From contig NZ_VCMV01000004.1 in assembly GCF_008757455.1 (NCBI RefSeq), positions 1-64,000 of the forward strand: 64,000 nucleotides of DNA. Reading direction: 5' to 3'. Source of the DNA: Microvirga brassicacearum (GTDB lineage Bacteria > Pseudomonadota > Alphaproteobacteria > Rhizobiales > Beijerinckiaceae). Each line of letters begins with the position of its first letter. The first letter of the stretch is position 1. Positions 34,443 to 43,866 of this stretch are shown here, one piece after another. The position numbers and the translations under genes were made by a program. The notes beneath the pieces were generated by a model. It was not told the DNA's origin and did not search any database. It saw only the letters and a program-made list of their open reading frames with translations.

Positions 34443-35416
34443 GCGCAACTCCGCTTCTCTCCGTCGAGGGCCTCACAAAACATTTCGGCCGCGCACCGCA
34501 TCTGCTCCGCGCGGTCGAGGATGTGAGTTTTCACGTTGCGCCTGGCGAAGTGCTGGGACTCGTGGGCGAATCAGGATCCGGCAAGAGCACGATCGGCCGC
34601 CTCGTCCTGCGGTTGATCGATCCCACCTCCGGCACGATCCGCTTTGACGGCGACGATATCTCCCGGGCGACCGAGCGACAGTTGAAGTCGCTGCGGCGCA
34701 AAGCACAAATGGTCTTTCAGGATCCTTACGCGAGCCTCAACCCCCGGCTACGCGTCCGCGACATCATTGGCGAGGCAATCGATGCCCATCGCCTCGCCAG
34801 CGGAGCGAGGCGGACCGAGCGGATTGGCGAATTGCTGGAAACCGTCGGTCTGCCCGCCGCCCACATGGTGCGCTTCCCGCACGAGTTCTCGGGTGGGCAG
34901 CGCCAGCGCATCGGCATCGCCCGCGCGCTCGCGGTGGAGCCAAAACTCATTGTCGCGGACGAGCCGGTTTCGGCGCTCGACGTTTCCGTGCAGGCGCAGG
35001 TGATCAATCTCCTGCAGGATCTGAGGCGACGTTTCGAACTCGCCATGCTGTTCATCTCGCACGACCTCGAGGTCGTGGAACTGATGTGCGATCGTATCGC
35101 CGTGCTTTATCTCGGCCGCATCGTTGAAATCGGTCGTGCGGAAGAGATCTCGACGCGTCCTCGCCATCCCTATACGCGGGCGTTGCTCGCCGCCTCGCCG
35201 AAGGCGGATCCGGATGCACCCAAGATCCGTCGGCTGCTTAAGGGCGACATTCCCTCGCCGCTGGCTCCCCCTTCCGGCTGTGTGTTCCGCACCCGGTGCC
35301 CCCATGCGACGGGCGAATGCGCCCAGGTCGTCCCAGCGCTGCGCGCGGCAGGCGACGACCATCGGTTTGCGTGCTTATACGATATCGCCGATGAGGGAAG
35401 GCCCGCCGCAGCATGA
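34439..35416 (+). CDS. Oligopeptide ABC transporter ATP-binding protein, DppF type
   Basis: A 325-aa ATPase: [45 protein letters not shown] and FRTRCPHATGEC at the C-terminus. ATG 34439 overlaps the DppD stop by 4 bp. It completes the second peptide-type importer of the window. Confidence 0.93.
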   Translation: MSATPLLSVEGLTKHFGRAPHLLRAVEDVSFHVAPGEVLGLVGESGSGKSTIGRLVLRLIDPTSGTIRFDGDDISRATERQLKSLRRKAQMVFQDPYASLNPRLRVRDIIGEAIDAHRLASGARRTERIGELLETVGLPAAHMVRFPHEFSGGQRQRIGIARALAVEPKLIVADEPVSALDVSVQAQVINLLQDLRRRFELAMLFISHDLEVVELMCDRIAVLYLGRIVEIGRAEEISTRPRHPYTRALLAASPKADPDAPKIRRLLKGDIPSPLAPPSGCVFRTRCPHATGECAQVVPALRAAGDDHRFACLYDIADEGRPAAA

Positions 35417-36384
35417 GCCAGATTGACCCGCCTCCCGCTTCATTGTCGGATTCGAACTCGGACATCCTGCGGGCGATCAGCGCTGGCCTGGGCATCATGT
35501 CATCGGGGCAGCGTCGGATTGCTGCGATGATCCTCAAGGATCCTCATTGGGCCATGCAATCCAACGTAAAGGAGCTCGCAGCCCGAGCCGGCGTCAGTGC
35601 ACCCACCATCGTGCGCTTCGCAAGGACCGTCGGCTGCGAGGGATTGCGCGATCTGAAACTGAAGCTCGCTGCCGCCCTTGCGGTCGGCGCGCCCTATCTG
35701 CATCGCAGTGTGACCCCTGACGACACCCCGGCGGACGTGGCCCGCAACGTCGTTGGCAGCGTCACTGCCGTCCTGGCGGAATGGCAGCGCCAGCTTGCGC
35801 CGGCTGATATCGAACGCGCTGCGGAAGCGATGCACCACGCCCGCCGTGTGGATTGCTTCGGGACTGGTGCGACGTCGAATTTTCTCGCGCAAGACATGCA
35901 GGCGCGCCTGTTTCGGCTTGGCATCGTCACCAACGCATTCTCCGACGCGCATCTTCAACTCGTCGCGGCCGCCACACAGACAAGAGAGGATGTGCTTCTC
36001 GCCATCTCGTTTGTCGGCCGGATGCCGGCGCTCCTGGAGGCGGTTGCGGTCGCCAAGGAACGCGGCGCTACAATCATCGCATTGACCCGGACCCATACGC
36101 CTCTCGCAGCCCTTGCCGACATTGTTCTTGGCATCGACGTTCCCCGCGACGCGACCATGCGGGTGGGCACCGATGCCTACGTGGTCCAGCTCCTGATGAT
36201 CGAAATCCTCATGGTGATCATCGGCCTCAAGCGCGGCCCGTCAACAATCAGCCGCCTCGGAGAGATCCATCAGATCCTGCAAACCCACGCCGTCGACAGT
36301 GATGACCCATCGCTGCTGCACTGGGGCTGGCGTCGGGTTCTCCGCGGCGAAGATGCCGACCCGGCATCAAAGGCCGATGGCTGA
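35413..36384 (+). CDS. RpiR-family regulator (HTH plus SIS domain)
   Basis: A 323-aa protein. Residues 20-95 are the RpiR helix-turn-helix (MSSGQRRIAAMILKDP, NVKELAARAGVSAPTIVRFA), and residues 130-290 are a sugar-isomerase (SIS) fold (RVDCFGTGATSNFLAQDMQA, then LAISFVGRMPALLEAVAVAK). Its start overlaps the DppF stop by 4 bp. RpiR proteins sense phosphosugars or related metabolites. As the last operon gene it probably controls its own importer and the divergent amidohydrolase-RidA unit. Confidence 0.88.
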   Translation: MSQIDPPPASLSDSNSDILRAISAGLGIMSSGQRRIAAMILKDPHWAMQSNVKELAARAGVSAPTIVRFARTVGCEGLRDLKLKLAAALAVGAPYLHRSVTPDDTPADVARNVVGSVTAVLAEWQRQLAPADIERAAEAMHHARRVDCFGTGATSNFLAQDMQARLFRLGIVTNAFSDAHLQLVAAATQTREDVLLAISFVGRMPALLEAVAVAKERGATIIALTRTHTPLAALADIVLGIDVPRDATMRVGTDAYVVQLLMIEILMVIIGLKRGPSTISRLGEIHQILQTHAVDSDDPSLLHWGWRRVLRGEDADPASKADG

Positions 36385-36942
36385 AGGCCGCTCGTCGGCA
36401 GCGGGATACCGAGGCACCGCCGCCGCTCCGGCACGGCGCCGACCATATGCAGAAAAGCTTCGGCCGGCCTTTTGCCTCCCTCCCTAGGCGCGGCCCCGCA
36501 CACTACGACGGCGTTCTCGCGAGTGTTCAGACCGCCGCTTCCTGCAACACCGCGACCGACATAAATTGACAAGTCAGGACCCGGATGTGACAATAGATCG
36601 GTCTAAGCGCAGGAAAAGTTCCAGTACGCGTAAGAATGTACTCGGTTGGTTGCTGATAGATTGCTCGTGTGACAACAAGCAGTTCGGGAGCCACGGCCCA
36701 TGGCAAGAGCGAAGTCGATCGTCGATACGGCAAGAGGCGCGGGCGAATCCGGCGGGCAGGTGACTGCGGCGCCGAACACGAGGCTCGCTGACCAAGCGAC
36801 GCCAATTTCATTCCGGATTTCAAATGAGCTTACGGTCGACGGCTGCTTGAGAAGAGTCGCGAGGATTTGCTGCGGGTAGAGTGACAGAACTAACTTCATC
36901 ACTGTTTCATACCGCAGAAGCTGAAGGCAAGGATGTGTCGGA
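36385..36942. other. Intergenic region upstream of the cox operon
   Basis: No supported gene; the short open frames here lack ribosome binding sites and known domains. A candidate promoter is TTGACA (36566-36571), 17 bp, GACAAT (36589-36594) on the plus strand. It would give a leader of about 340 nt before coxM. I see no FNR/FixK-type palindrome. Confidence 0.35.
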
Positions 36943-37749
36943 ATGGCCATAGCGCTTGCTCTCGTTTTGGTCGTGATAGGCTCCATCTTGTTCCACCTTT
37001 TCAGCCCGTGGTGGTGGACCCCGATCGCGTCCAATTGGCGCTACATCGACGACACGATCATCGTGACATTCTGGATCACCGGCGCGGTCTTTGCCGCCGT
37101 TGTTCTTTTCATGGCCTATTGTGTGTTTCGTTTCCGGCACCACCCGGGAAGGCGAGCCGCGTACGAGCCTGAAAACAAGAAACTCGAAACATGGCTCACC
37201 GTGATCACGACCATCGGTGTGGCAGCACTCCTGGCCCCGGGCCTTTTTGTATGGAACCAGTTCATCACCGTCCCCGAGGATGCGACGGACGTCGAGGTCG
37301 TTGGTCAACAATGGCAGTGGAGTTTCCGGCTCCCGGGAGCGGACCGACGTCTCGGCAAGTCGGATATTCGCGCGATCAGCGCCGACAATCCCCTAGGTCT
37401 CGTCACCGACGATCCAGCGGGGACGGACGACATCGTGATCCAAGGCGGCGAGTTGCATCTCCCGCTCGATAAACCGGTGAAGGTCCTGCTTCGCTCCACC
37501 GATGTCGTGCATGACTTTTTTGTACCCGAATTCCGGGCCAAAATGGATCTCGTGCCGGGTCAGATTTCGTATTTCTGGCTCGTTCCCACGAGGACCGGTA
37601 CTTTCGAGATCCTCTGTGCAGAACTGTGTGGGATCGGGCACGCGCTCATGCGCGGCTCAGTCGTCGTCGAGAATGAGGCCGACCATCAAGCTTGGCTTCA
37701 AGAGCAGAGCCGGTTGAAGTTGGCGCGCCTACCGGCCGCGCAAGAGTGA
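36943..37749 (+). CDS. coxM: Cytochrome c oxidase subunit II (CoxM type)
   Basis: A 268-aa membrane-anchored subunit with two N-terminal spans and a periplasmic cupredoxin domain. The CuA ligands are all present: HDFFVPEF histidine and CAELCGIGHALM (two cysteines, glutamate carbonyl, histidine, methionine). QQWQWSFRLPG is the aromatic cytochrome c docking stretch. It receives electrons from cytochrome c and passes them to subunit I. It lacks a fused haem c domain. The gene order II-I-III-III matches coxMNOP, the alternative oxidase of Bradyrhizobium. Confidence 0.93.
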   Translation: MAIALALVLVVIGSILFHLFSPWWWTPIASNWRYIDDTIIVTFWITGAVFAAVVLFMAYCVFRFRHHPGRRAAYEPENKKLETWLTVITTIGVAALLAPGLFVWNQFITVPEDATDVEVVGQQWQWSFRLPGADRRLGKSDIRAISADNPLGLVTDDPAGTDDIVIQGGELHLPLDKPVKVLLRSTDVVHDFFVPEFRAKMDLVPGQISYFWLVPTRTGTFEILCAELCGIGHALMRGSVVVENEADHQAWLQEQSRLKLARLPAAQE

Positions 37750-37813
37750 GCGTGGCGCATAGAGTCTGGTGAACAGTCGGGGCCGGCTTGCGCCCCGGAA
37801 GGAGAATTGGCCG

Positions 37814-39589
37814 ATGGTCGATGTTCCGCTCGATACCTTCGGAGGACTTCCCCCGCCCGAAGTTCCGGACGTGGATTTGTATCACCCGAAAAGCTGGGTG
37901 ACCAAGTATGTGTTCAGCCAGGACGCAAAGGTCATCGCGATCCAATACTCCGCCACGGCGATGTCGATCGGGCTGCTTGCTCTGGTGCTGTCGTGGCTGA
38001 TGCGGCTGCAGCTGGGGTTTCCGAGCATTTTCAGTTTCATCGATGCGACCGCTTATTACCAGTTCGTCACCATGCACGGCATGATGATGGTGGTCTACGT
38101 GTTGACGGCGCTGTTTCTCGGGGGGTTCGGCAACTACTTGATTCCGTTGATGGTGGGCGCGCGCGATATGGTGTTTCCCTACGCCAACATGCTGAGCTAT
38201 TGGCTCTACCTTCTCGCAGTCGTGATCCTTCTCGCCAGTTTTTTCGTCCCGGGCGGCCCGACCGGCGCAGGCTGGACGTTGTATCCTCCGCAAGCCATCC
38301 TGTCGGGCACACCAGGACGAGATTGGGGGATCATGCTGATGCTGATCTCGCTGATCATCTTCATTATCGGCTTCACGATGGGTGGATTGAACTACGTGGT
38401 CACGGTTCTGCAGGCTCGTGCTCGCGGGATGACGTTGATGCGGATGCCCTTGACGGTGTGGGGAATTTTTACGGCAAGCTTCATGGCATTGCTGGCATTC
38501 CCGGCGCTTTTGGTCGGGGCCGTGATGATGTTGTTCGACAGGCTCCTCGGCACCAGCTTCTTCATGCCGTCGCTTGTCGAGATGGGCGAACATCTCAGTT
38601 ATGGAGGCGGCAGCCCGATCCTGTTCCAGCATCTGTTCTGGTTCTTCGGCCACCCGGAGGTTTACATCGTCGCCCTCCCGGCCTTTGGGATCGTGTCCGA
38701 CCTGATCAGCGTTCATGCTCGCAAGAACATCTTCGGCTACAGGATGATGGTGTGGGCGATCCTTGCGATCGGCGCGCTCAGTTTCGTGGTGTGGGCGCAC
38801 CACATGTATGTCAGCGGCATGAATCCGTATTTCGGGTTTTTCTTCGCCACGAGCACGCTGATCATCGCCGTCCCGACCGCCATCAAGATCTACAACTGGG
38901 TGCTGACTCTCTGGCGCGGGAATATCCGGCTCACGCTTCCCATGCTGTTCGCGCTTGCCTTCATCGTCACCTTCATCAATGGCGGCCTGACCGGGCTATT
39001 CCTCGGAAACGTGGTCGTCGACGTTCCGCTATCGGACACCATGTTCGTGGTGGCTCATTTTCACATGGTGATGGGCGTTGCGCCCGTGCTGGCAATCTTC
39101 GGGGCGATCTACCATTGGTATCCCAAGGTGACCGGGCGGATGCTCGACGAGACGCTTGGCCGAATTCACTTCTGGATTACATTCCTCGGCGCGTACCTGA
39201 TCTTTTTCCCGATGCATTATCTCGGTCTGATGGGTGTACCGCGGCGCTATCACGAGATGGGCGAAATGGCATTCGTTCCTCAAAGCGCGCAAACGCTCAA
39301 CGCCTTCATCACCGTCATGGCGCTGATTGTCGGCACTGCCCAGATGGTGTTCTTCTTCAACGTCGTGTGGAGCTATTTCAAAGGGAAGCCCGCCGGACAC
39401 AATCCCTGGGAGGCGGCGAGCCTCGAGTGGCAGACGCCCGAGACGCCGCCGCCGCACGGAAACTGGGGACGGGAGCTTCCCGTCGTCTACCGCTGGGCCT
39501 ACGACTATAGCGTGCCGGGGGCCGCAAGTGATTTCGTGCCTCAGAACCAGCCCGTCGCTTCGCGCCCAGCCTCGGATGAGGACCGATGA
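37814..39589 (+). CDS. coxN: Cytochrome c oxidase subunit I (CoxN type)
   Basis: A 591-aa haem-copper oxidase core with 12 spans. GHPEVYIVALPAFG holds a CuB histidine, the cross-linked tyrosine and the proton-channel glutamate. VWAHHMYVSG holds the other CuB histidines, and VVAHFHMVMG the haem ligands. GNYLIPLMVGARDMVFPYAN contains the D-channel aspartate, so it is an A-type proton-pumping oxidase. ATG 37814 follows GGAAGGAG. It catalyses O2 reduction to water in the inner membrane. Confidence 0.95.
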   Translation: MVDVPLDTFGGLPPPEVPDVDLYHPKSWVTKYVFSQDAKVIAIQYSATAMSIGLLALVLSWLMRLQLGFPSIFSFIDATAYYQFVTMHGMMMVVYVLTALFLGGFGNYLIPLMVGARDMVFPYANMLSYWLYLLAVVILLASFFVPGGPTGAGWTLYPPQAILSGTPGRDWGIMLMLISLIIFIIGFTMGGLNYVVTVLQARARGMTLMRMPLTVWGIFTASFMALLAFPALLVGAVMMLFDRLLGTSFFMPSLVEMGEHLSYGGGSPILFQHLFWFFGHPEVYIVALPAFGIVSDLISVHARKNIFGYRMMVWAILAIGALSFVVWAHHMYVSGMNPYFGFFFATSTLIIAVPTAIKIYNWVLTLWRGNIRLTLPMLFALAFIVTFINGGLTGLFLGNVVVDVPLSDTMFVVAHFHMVMGVAPVLAIFGAIYHWYPKVTGRMLDETLGRIHFWITFLGAYLIFFPMHYLGLMGVPRRYHEMGEMAFVPQSAQTLNAFITVMALIVGTAQMVFFFNVVWSYFKGKPAGHNPWEAASLEWQTPETPPPHGNWGRELPVVYRWAYDYSVPGAASDFVPQNQPVASRPASDEDR

Positions 39590-40290
39590 GCAGCATCATC
39601 CTGTTCCTCGTCGTGATCGGCACGATCGGCGCCTGGTGGCTGTCGAAGCAGAGGCTGATGGCGAAACCCTGGTTGGAGGAAGGCATTCACGGCGGATTCC
39701 CCGGATTGGAGTCGTCTCCCGTCCCGGCATCGAAAATCGGATTAGGCATATTCCTCGCCGTTGTGGGCGCTTTGTTTGCCCTTCTCATCAGCGCCTACAG
39801 CATGCGCATGCAGATGTCGGACTGGCGGCCCGTGCCGAACCAGACAATGTTGTGGCCTGTCACCGGCCTGTTGGTCATGAGCGGCGCCGCGCTCGAATGG
39901 GCAAAGGTTGCAGCCCGAACACGCGACCTCGAAGCACTTAAGGCCGCTTTGGTTGCAGCTGGCCTTTTTGCTCTGGCGTTCCTAGCGGGTCAGCTTCTTG
40001 TGCTGCGTCGCCTGACAGAAGTCGGTCTCGTACTGACCAACAACCCCGCAAACTCCTTCTTCTTTCTGATCATTGGCCTCCACGGTCTTCATATCTTGGG
40101 CGGCCTCGTCGCGCTGGGAAGAACGATCTACAAGACCCACCGGACGCGAGATCCTGACCGTCTGCGCTTGAGCGTCTCGCTCTGCGCCACCTATTGGCAC
40201 TTCCTGCTCGCAGTCTGGCTGGTGCTGTTTGCCCTGTTGACCGGTTGGGCCGAAGATTTCGTTGCCATTTGTCGCCAGCTACTCACTTAA
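39586..40290 (+). CDS. coxO: Cytochrome c oxidase subunit III-like protein (CoxO type)
   Basis: A 234-aa membrane protein with about five to seven spans. Its second half carries the subunit III signature (FFFLIIGLHGLHILGGLVAL, then SLCATYWHFLLAVWLVLFAL). The first 60 residues are unlike canonical subunit III, as in CoxO. It overlaps the subunit I stop by 4 bp. Two subunit III homologues in a row is the distinctive feature of coxMNOP operons. Confidence 0.87.
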   Translation: MSSIILFLVVIGTIGAWWLSKQRLMAKPWLEEGIHGGFPGLESSPVPASKIGLGIFLAVVGALFALLISAYSMRMQMSDWRPVPNQTMLWPVTGLLVMSGAALEWAKVAARTRDLEALKAALVAAGLFALAFLAGQLLVLRRLTEVGLVLTNNPANSFFFLIIGLHGLHILGGLVALGRTIYKTHRTRDPDRLRLSVSLCATYWHFLLAVWLVLFALLTGWAEDFVAICRQLLT

Positions 40291-40302
40291 AAGGTGCGGA
40301 GC

Positions 40303-41025
40303 ATGTTGAACCGAACACGCGTGCAGTCAGGAGAACCGCCGAAGGCGCTCGTCGGTTGGCAAGGCGTTGCTGCCGATCTTTCGTCGGATCAACGCGCGTT
40401 CAAGAACGTCTCCTGGGGAAAGGCCATGATGTGGATCTTTCTCCTGAGCGACACGTTCATTTTCAGCTGTTTCCTCATTGCCTATATGACCGTTCGCATG
40501 TCCACGACGGTGCCGTGGCCCAATCCCAGCGAGGTGTTCGCGCTGACAATCGGAGGGGTGCATCTGCCGCTCATTCTGATTGCCATCATGACGTTCGTCC
40601 TGATCAGCAGCAGTGGGACGATGGCGATGGCGGTGAATTTTGGGTACCGGCGCGAACGCGTCAAAACCGCAGCGCTGTTGATGCTGACCGCAATCCTGGG
40701 CGCCGCATTCGTGGGGATGCAGGCATTCGAGTGGACAAAGTTGATTCATGAAGGGGTCCGGCCCTGGAGCAACCCCTGGGGCGCGCATCAATTTGGGTCT
40801 GCGTTCTTCATGATCACGGGGTTCCACGGGACGCACGTGACGTTCGGCGTGATCTTCCTTCTGATCACGGCGAGAAAAGTCTGGCGAGGAGAGTTCGATC
40901 GCGAGGCGCGTGGGTTTTTCACCACGCGGAAAGGCAACTATGAATCGGTCGAGATCATGGGTCTCTACTGGCATTTTGTCGACCTCGTGTGGGTCTTCAT
41001 CTTTGCCTTCTTCTATCTCTGGTAG
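40303..41025 (+). CDS. coxP: Cytochrome c oxidase subunit III (CoxP type)
   Basis: A 240-aa subunit III homologue: KAMMWIFLLSDTFIFSCFLI, later GFHGTHVTFGVIFLLI and IMGLYWHFVDLVWVFIFAFF, which is the strongest family motif. ATG 40303 was chosen over GTG 40294 for spacing from AAGG at 40290-40293. Its gene is 12 bp after CoxO. Subunit III stabilises the catalytic core and O2 access. Confidence 0.9.
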   Translation: MLNRTRVQSGEPPKALVGWQGVAADLSSDQRAFKNVSWGKAMMWIFLLSDTFIFSCFLIAYMTVRMSTTVPWPNPSEVFALTIGGVHLPLILIAIMTFVLISSSGTMAMAVNFGYRRERVKTAALLMLTAILGAAFVGMQAFEWTKLIHEGVRPWSNPWGAHQFGSAFFMITGFHGTHVTFGVIFLLITARKVWRGEFDREARGFFTTRKGNYESVEIMGLYWHFVDLVWVFIFAFFYLW

Positions 41026-41035
41026 GGAGAGAAAA

Positions 41036-41371
41036 ATGGCACAGACAGCGGCGCACGCCGACACACAACAACACCCGATCAAACTCTATCTCGTCGTGTG
41101 GGGATGGCTTTTCATCCTCAGCACCTGCTCCTACTTGGTCGACTATTTCAACCTAGAGGGGACCCTCCGATATAGTCTCATTCTTCTTTTCATGATGCTG
41201 AAAGCCGGGCTGATCGTCGCGGTCTTCATGCACTTGGCGTGGGAACGCCTCGCACTTTCCTACACAATTCTGGTGCCGGTCGGGGCGGTGTTGGTTTTCG
41301 TTGGCATCATGGCCTATGAGGCCGATTACACGTTCCTCACGCGCTTGGAATTTTTCGCCCCGGGACCGTAA
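41036..41371 (+). CDS. Cytochrome c oxidase subunit IV, bacterial type
   Basis: A 111-aa protein with three spans (LYLVVWGWLFILSTCSYLVD, SLILLFMMLKAGLIVAVFMH, ILVPVGAVLVFVGIMAYEAD). The KAGLIVAVFMHLAWER stretch is typical of PF03626 subunit IV. GGGAGAG precedes the start and it is 10 bp after the CoxP gene. It is the last gene of the oxidase operon and a likely assembly or stability subunit. Confidence 0.87.
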   Translation: MAQTAAHADTQQHPIKLYLVVWGWLFILSTCSYLVDYFNLEGTLRYSLILLFMMLKAGLIVAVFMHLAWERLALSYTILVPVGAVLVFVGIMAYEADYTFLTRLEFFAPGP

Positions 41372-41376
41372 GGCCC

Positions 41377-41405
41377 CCAGATGTCGCCTAAATGTCGGCA
41401 TCTGG
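41377..41405 (+). terminator. Hairpin after the cox operon, possible terminator
   Basis: CCAGATG (41377-41383) and CATCTGG (41399-41405) form a 7-bp stem, extendable inward with two mismatches. It begins 5 bp past the last cox stop. There is no T-run, so it may be a rho-dependent or mRNA-stabilising element. Confidence 0.4.
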
Positions 41406-41547
41406 ATGTAAATTGCGGTTACCATCTGAACTCCCGCACTCGACACTGGCTGAAGAACGCGGATATTTGATGCGTTGTGCAGGACTGATCTTGTCCGGCG
41501 CCAGCCGGCGTTAAGGTGGGGGCTTTGCAGTGTGGGAGAAGAGATCC

Positions 41548-42390
41548 GTGCGCCGGGCGCCTCTGGTTTGCCTGGTGGCGGCTGTCGTCGCGGTGTATTG
41601 TGCGTTCAGTTCGACGACAAACGCGCAGACAACGCCGTCTCCGCCTGACATTACCCGCATCCTGGAGCGCGGGAAACTGATCGTCGCCATGACGAACTTC
41701 GATGTGCCGCCGTTCTTCATGACCGACGCGAACGGTCGGTTCTACGGGTTGGATGTTAGTCTTTCGGAAGGAATCGCCCACGCCCTCGGTGTTCCGGTGG
41801 AATACAACCGAAAAGGGCAGAATTTCAATGAGGTGGTGGATATCGTGGCCCGTGGCGATGCGGACCTGGCGATTTCCAAGCTGAGTTTAACGATGGCGCG
41901 AGCGATGCGAGTAAGGTTCTCGGATCCCTATCTGGTCCTGCGGCACGGCCTCCTCATCAACCGTCTCGACCTCGCAAGACTGGCGAAGGGCAAAAAAGTC
42001 TCCGACGTCATCAGAGGTTTCGAAGGTTCTGTGGGTGTTCTCGCCAAGTCATCGTTCGCCGATTACGCTCCCGATGTTTTCCCGAATGCCAAAACGATAT
42101 TGTTCAACGCCTGGGAGCCTGATCTGGTGAGCGCCGTCAGCGAAGGAGCCGTCTCGATTGCCTATCGCGACGAATTGGAAATCAAGAAGGTCATGCGCGG
42201 CAATCCGACTGCGGCCTTGAATCTCCAAACCGTGATCATCAACGACACGCGCGACGATATCGCAATCGCGGTGCCGTGGAACAGCGAGCAGTTGCGGACA
42301 ATCATCAATCTCTATCTCGCACGGCTGAAGCCTCTGACCGTGGATGGGTTGCTCGACCGATACAACGAAATCTTCCCGGCAAAACAATGA
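41548..42390 (+). CDS. Periplasmic amino-acid-type binding protein (family 3)
   Basis: A 280-aa protein with signal peptide APLVCLVAAVVAVYCAFSST ending NAQ and the SBP_bac_3 fold (GKLIVAMTNFDVPPFFM, FYGLDVSLSEGIAHALG, GDADLAISKLSLTMARAMRV). GTG 41548 was chosen because GGGAGAAG lies 6 bp before it; GTG 41530 is a longer option. There is no ABC permease or ATPase gene beside it. The next gene, 31 bp on, encodes an SDF symporter, so it may serve as a sensor or capture subunit for that carrier. Confidence 0.85.
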   Translation: MRRAPLVCLVAAVVAVYCAFSSTTNAQTTPSPPDITRILERGKLIVAMTNFDVPPFFMTDANGRFYGLDVSLSEGIAHALGVPVEYNRKGQNFNEVVDIVARGDADLAISKLSLTMARAMRVRFSDPYLVLRHGLLINRLDLARLAKGKKVSDVIRGFEGSVGVLAKSSFADYAPDVFPNAKTILFNAWEPDLVSAVSEGAVSIAYRDELEIKKVMRGNPTAALNLQTVIINDTRDDIAIAVPWNSEQLRTIINLYLARLKPLTVDGLLDRYNEIFPAKQ

Positions 42391-42421
42391 TGTCTGGGCC
42401 GAGTAAGGGGACGGAGAGGCG

Positions 42422-43816
42422 ATGTCTCAAGTGATCACGGCTTCGTCTCCCGACAATCCAGGATCAGCCTGGCCCAGCAGACTCGGACGACTGCTGACCA
42501 GCTCATGGGTTATCTTCGCCAGCCTCCTGCTTGGCCTTTATCTCGGCATCTTCCACAAGGATCTTTCGCAGGCGATCGGTCCCTTCGGGCTGGTTTACCT
42601 GGCGCTGCTGAAGATGTGCCTCCTGCCGTTCCTGATCTCCGCCATTACCGTGAGCCTCAGCCGTTTGCTGCGGACTCATGCGGCGCGTTCGTCTCTCAAG
42701 CGGATTCTCATCGTTTTCATCACGGGCGTGCTGCTCTGCGGGTTTCTCGGCGTTGGGCTTGGCGCGTTGATCGGCCCTGGCCGCGATCTCGATGCGCAGG
42801 CGCGGGCGACCCTTGGCGCGATTGTGGACAAATCCCCCAATGCGGTCGATCTCGAGATTTCGCTGTCGCAGCCGCCGACGCCAATAGTGGACGAGCGTGG
42901 ATTCGAAAAGATCGTGATGCAGGTTGTCCCGGACAACATCTTTCACGCGCTGGCAAACGGCAATAGCCTGAAGGTGCTGTTCTTCGCCATCATCTTCGGG
43001 GCCGCGGTCGGCTTCACCACACGGGACGTCAGCGACTCTTTCTCGACGACGATCGAGACGATCTATCATGCCTGCCAACGCGTGATTGCATGGGTGAACT
43101 ACGTCCTTCCCTTTGCGCTCTGCGCCCTTGTCGCCAGCCAGATCGCCCTGGTGGGGATAGAGCCGATCGTCGCGATGATGCGGTTCATCGCAGCCTTCTC
43201 ACTGGCGGCGTTGGTTGTACTATTGGGATCCAGCCTGGTGATCTGGTGGCGTGTCCGTCACCGCATGAGTTATCTGCAGAGCTTGATCGCCATGCGCGAG
43301 CCCGTGCTGATCGCCGCCGGAACCCGCAGCTCGATTGCCAGCATTCCCTCGGTCATCAAGTCGATGACGGAGAACCTGGGATTCGACCGGACAATGGTGG
43401 AGTTGGTAGCTCCGCTGAGTATCACCATTTGTCGTTATGGGCCGACACTCTATTTCGCCGTGGCGACCATCTTCGTGGCGGAGCTCTACGAGATCCACCT
43501 GGGTCTCGAGGCCTATCTCATCATTTTCATCGGCTCGCTGCTTGCGGGAATGGCTTCGGCAGGTACATCCGGCGTCCTCACAATCACCTTGCTGAGCATG
43601 GTTTTCGAGCCGCTCGGGCTTCCGCTGGAAGCCGCCCTCGTCCTATTCATCACCATCGACCCATTGGTGGACATCATCCGCACGGTTGCCATCGTGTATC
43701 CCAATTGCGCCGCAGTGGCGGTAGTCTGCTCTCCCGAGGAAGGATGGGGTGAGCGCGTCTCCGACGTTCCCATGGCCGCACCTAGATCCAGCCTTGAAGC
43801 TGCGCCTGCGGAATGA
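42422..43816 (+). CDS. SDF-family dicarboxylate/amino-acid:cation symporter
   Basis: A 464-aa membrane carrier of the DAACS family. It has multiple spans, the serine-rich TRSSIASIPSVIKSMTENLG loop (family SSSAATLP-like), FDRTMVELVAPLSITICRYG, and SAGTSGVLTITLLSMVFEPL as the substrate-binding hairpin HP2 and following helix. DctA, GltP and GltT belong here and move C4-dicarboxylates, glutamate or aspartate with H+ or Na+. GGAG precedes ATG 42422. It is co-oriented with the binding-protein gene just upstream. Confidence 0.9.
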   Translation: MSQVITASSPDNPGSAWPSRLGRLLTSSWVIFASLLLGLYLGIFHKDLSQAIGPFGLVYLALLKMCLLPFLISAITVSLSRLLRTHAARSSLKRILIVFITGVLLCGFLGVGLGALIGPGRDLDAQARATLGAIVDKSPNAVDLEISLSQPPTPIVDERGFEKIVMQVVPDNIFHALANGNSLKVLFFAIIFGAAVGFTTRDVSDSFSTTIETIYHACQRVIAWVNYVLPFALCALVASQIALVGIEPIVAMMRFIAAFSLAALVVLLGSSLVIWWRVRHRMSYLQSLIAMREPVLIAAGTRSSIASIPSVIKSMTENLGFDRTMVELVAPLSITICRYGPTLYFAVATIFVAELYEIHLGLEAYLIIFIGSLLAGMASAGTSGVLTITLLSMVFEPLGLPLEAALVLFITIDPLVDIIRTVAIVYPNCAAVAVVCSPEEGWGERVSDVPMAAPRSSLEAAPAE

Positions 43817-43866
43817 CGTTCGGCCCAGTATCGACGAAGGCCGGCGCTGCGTTCGAATCGTCATTT

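Noticed and set aside
37646..38803. A 385-codon minus-strand frame opposite coxM and coxN
   Set aside because: It is an antisense shadow of highly conserved oxidase genes, with no family and no ribosome binding site.
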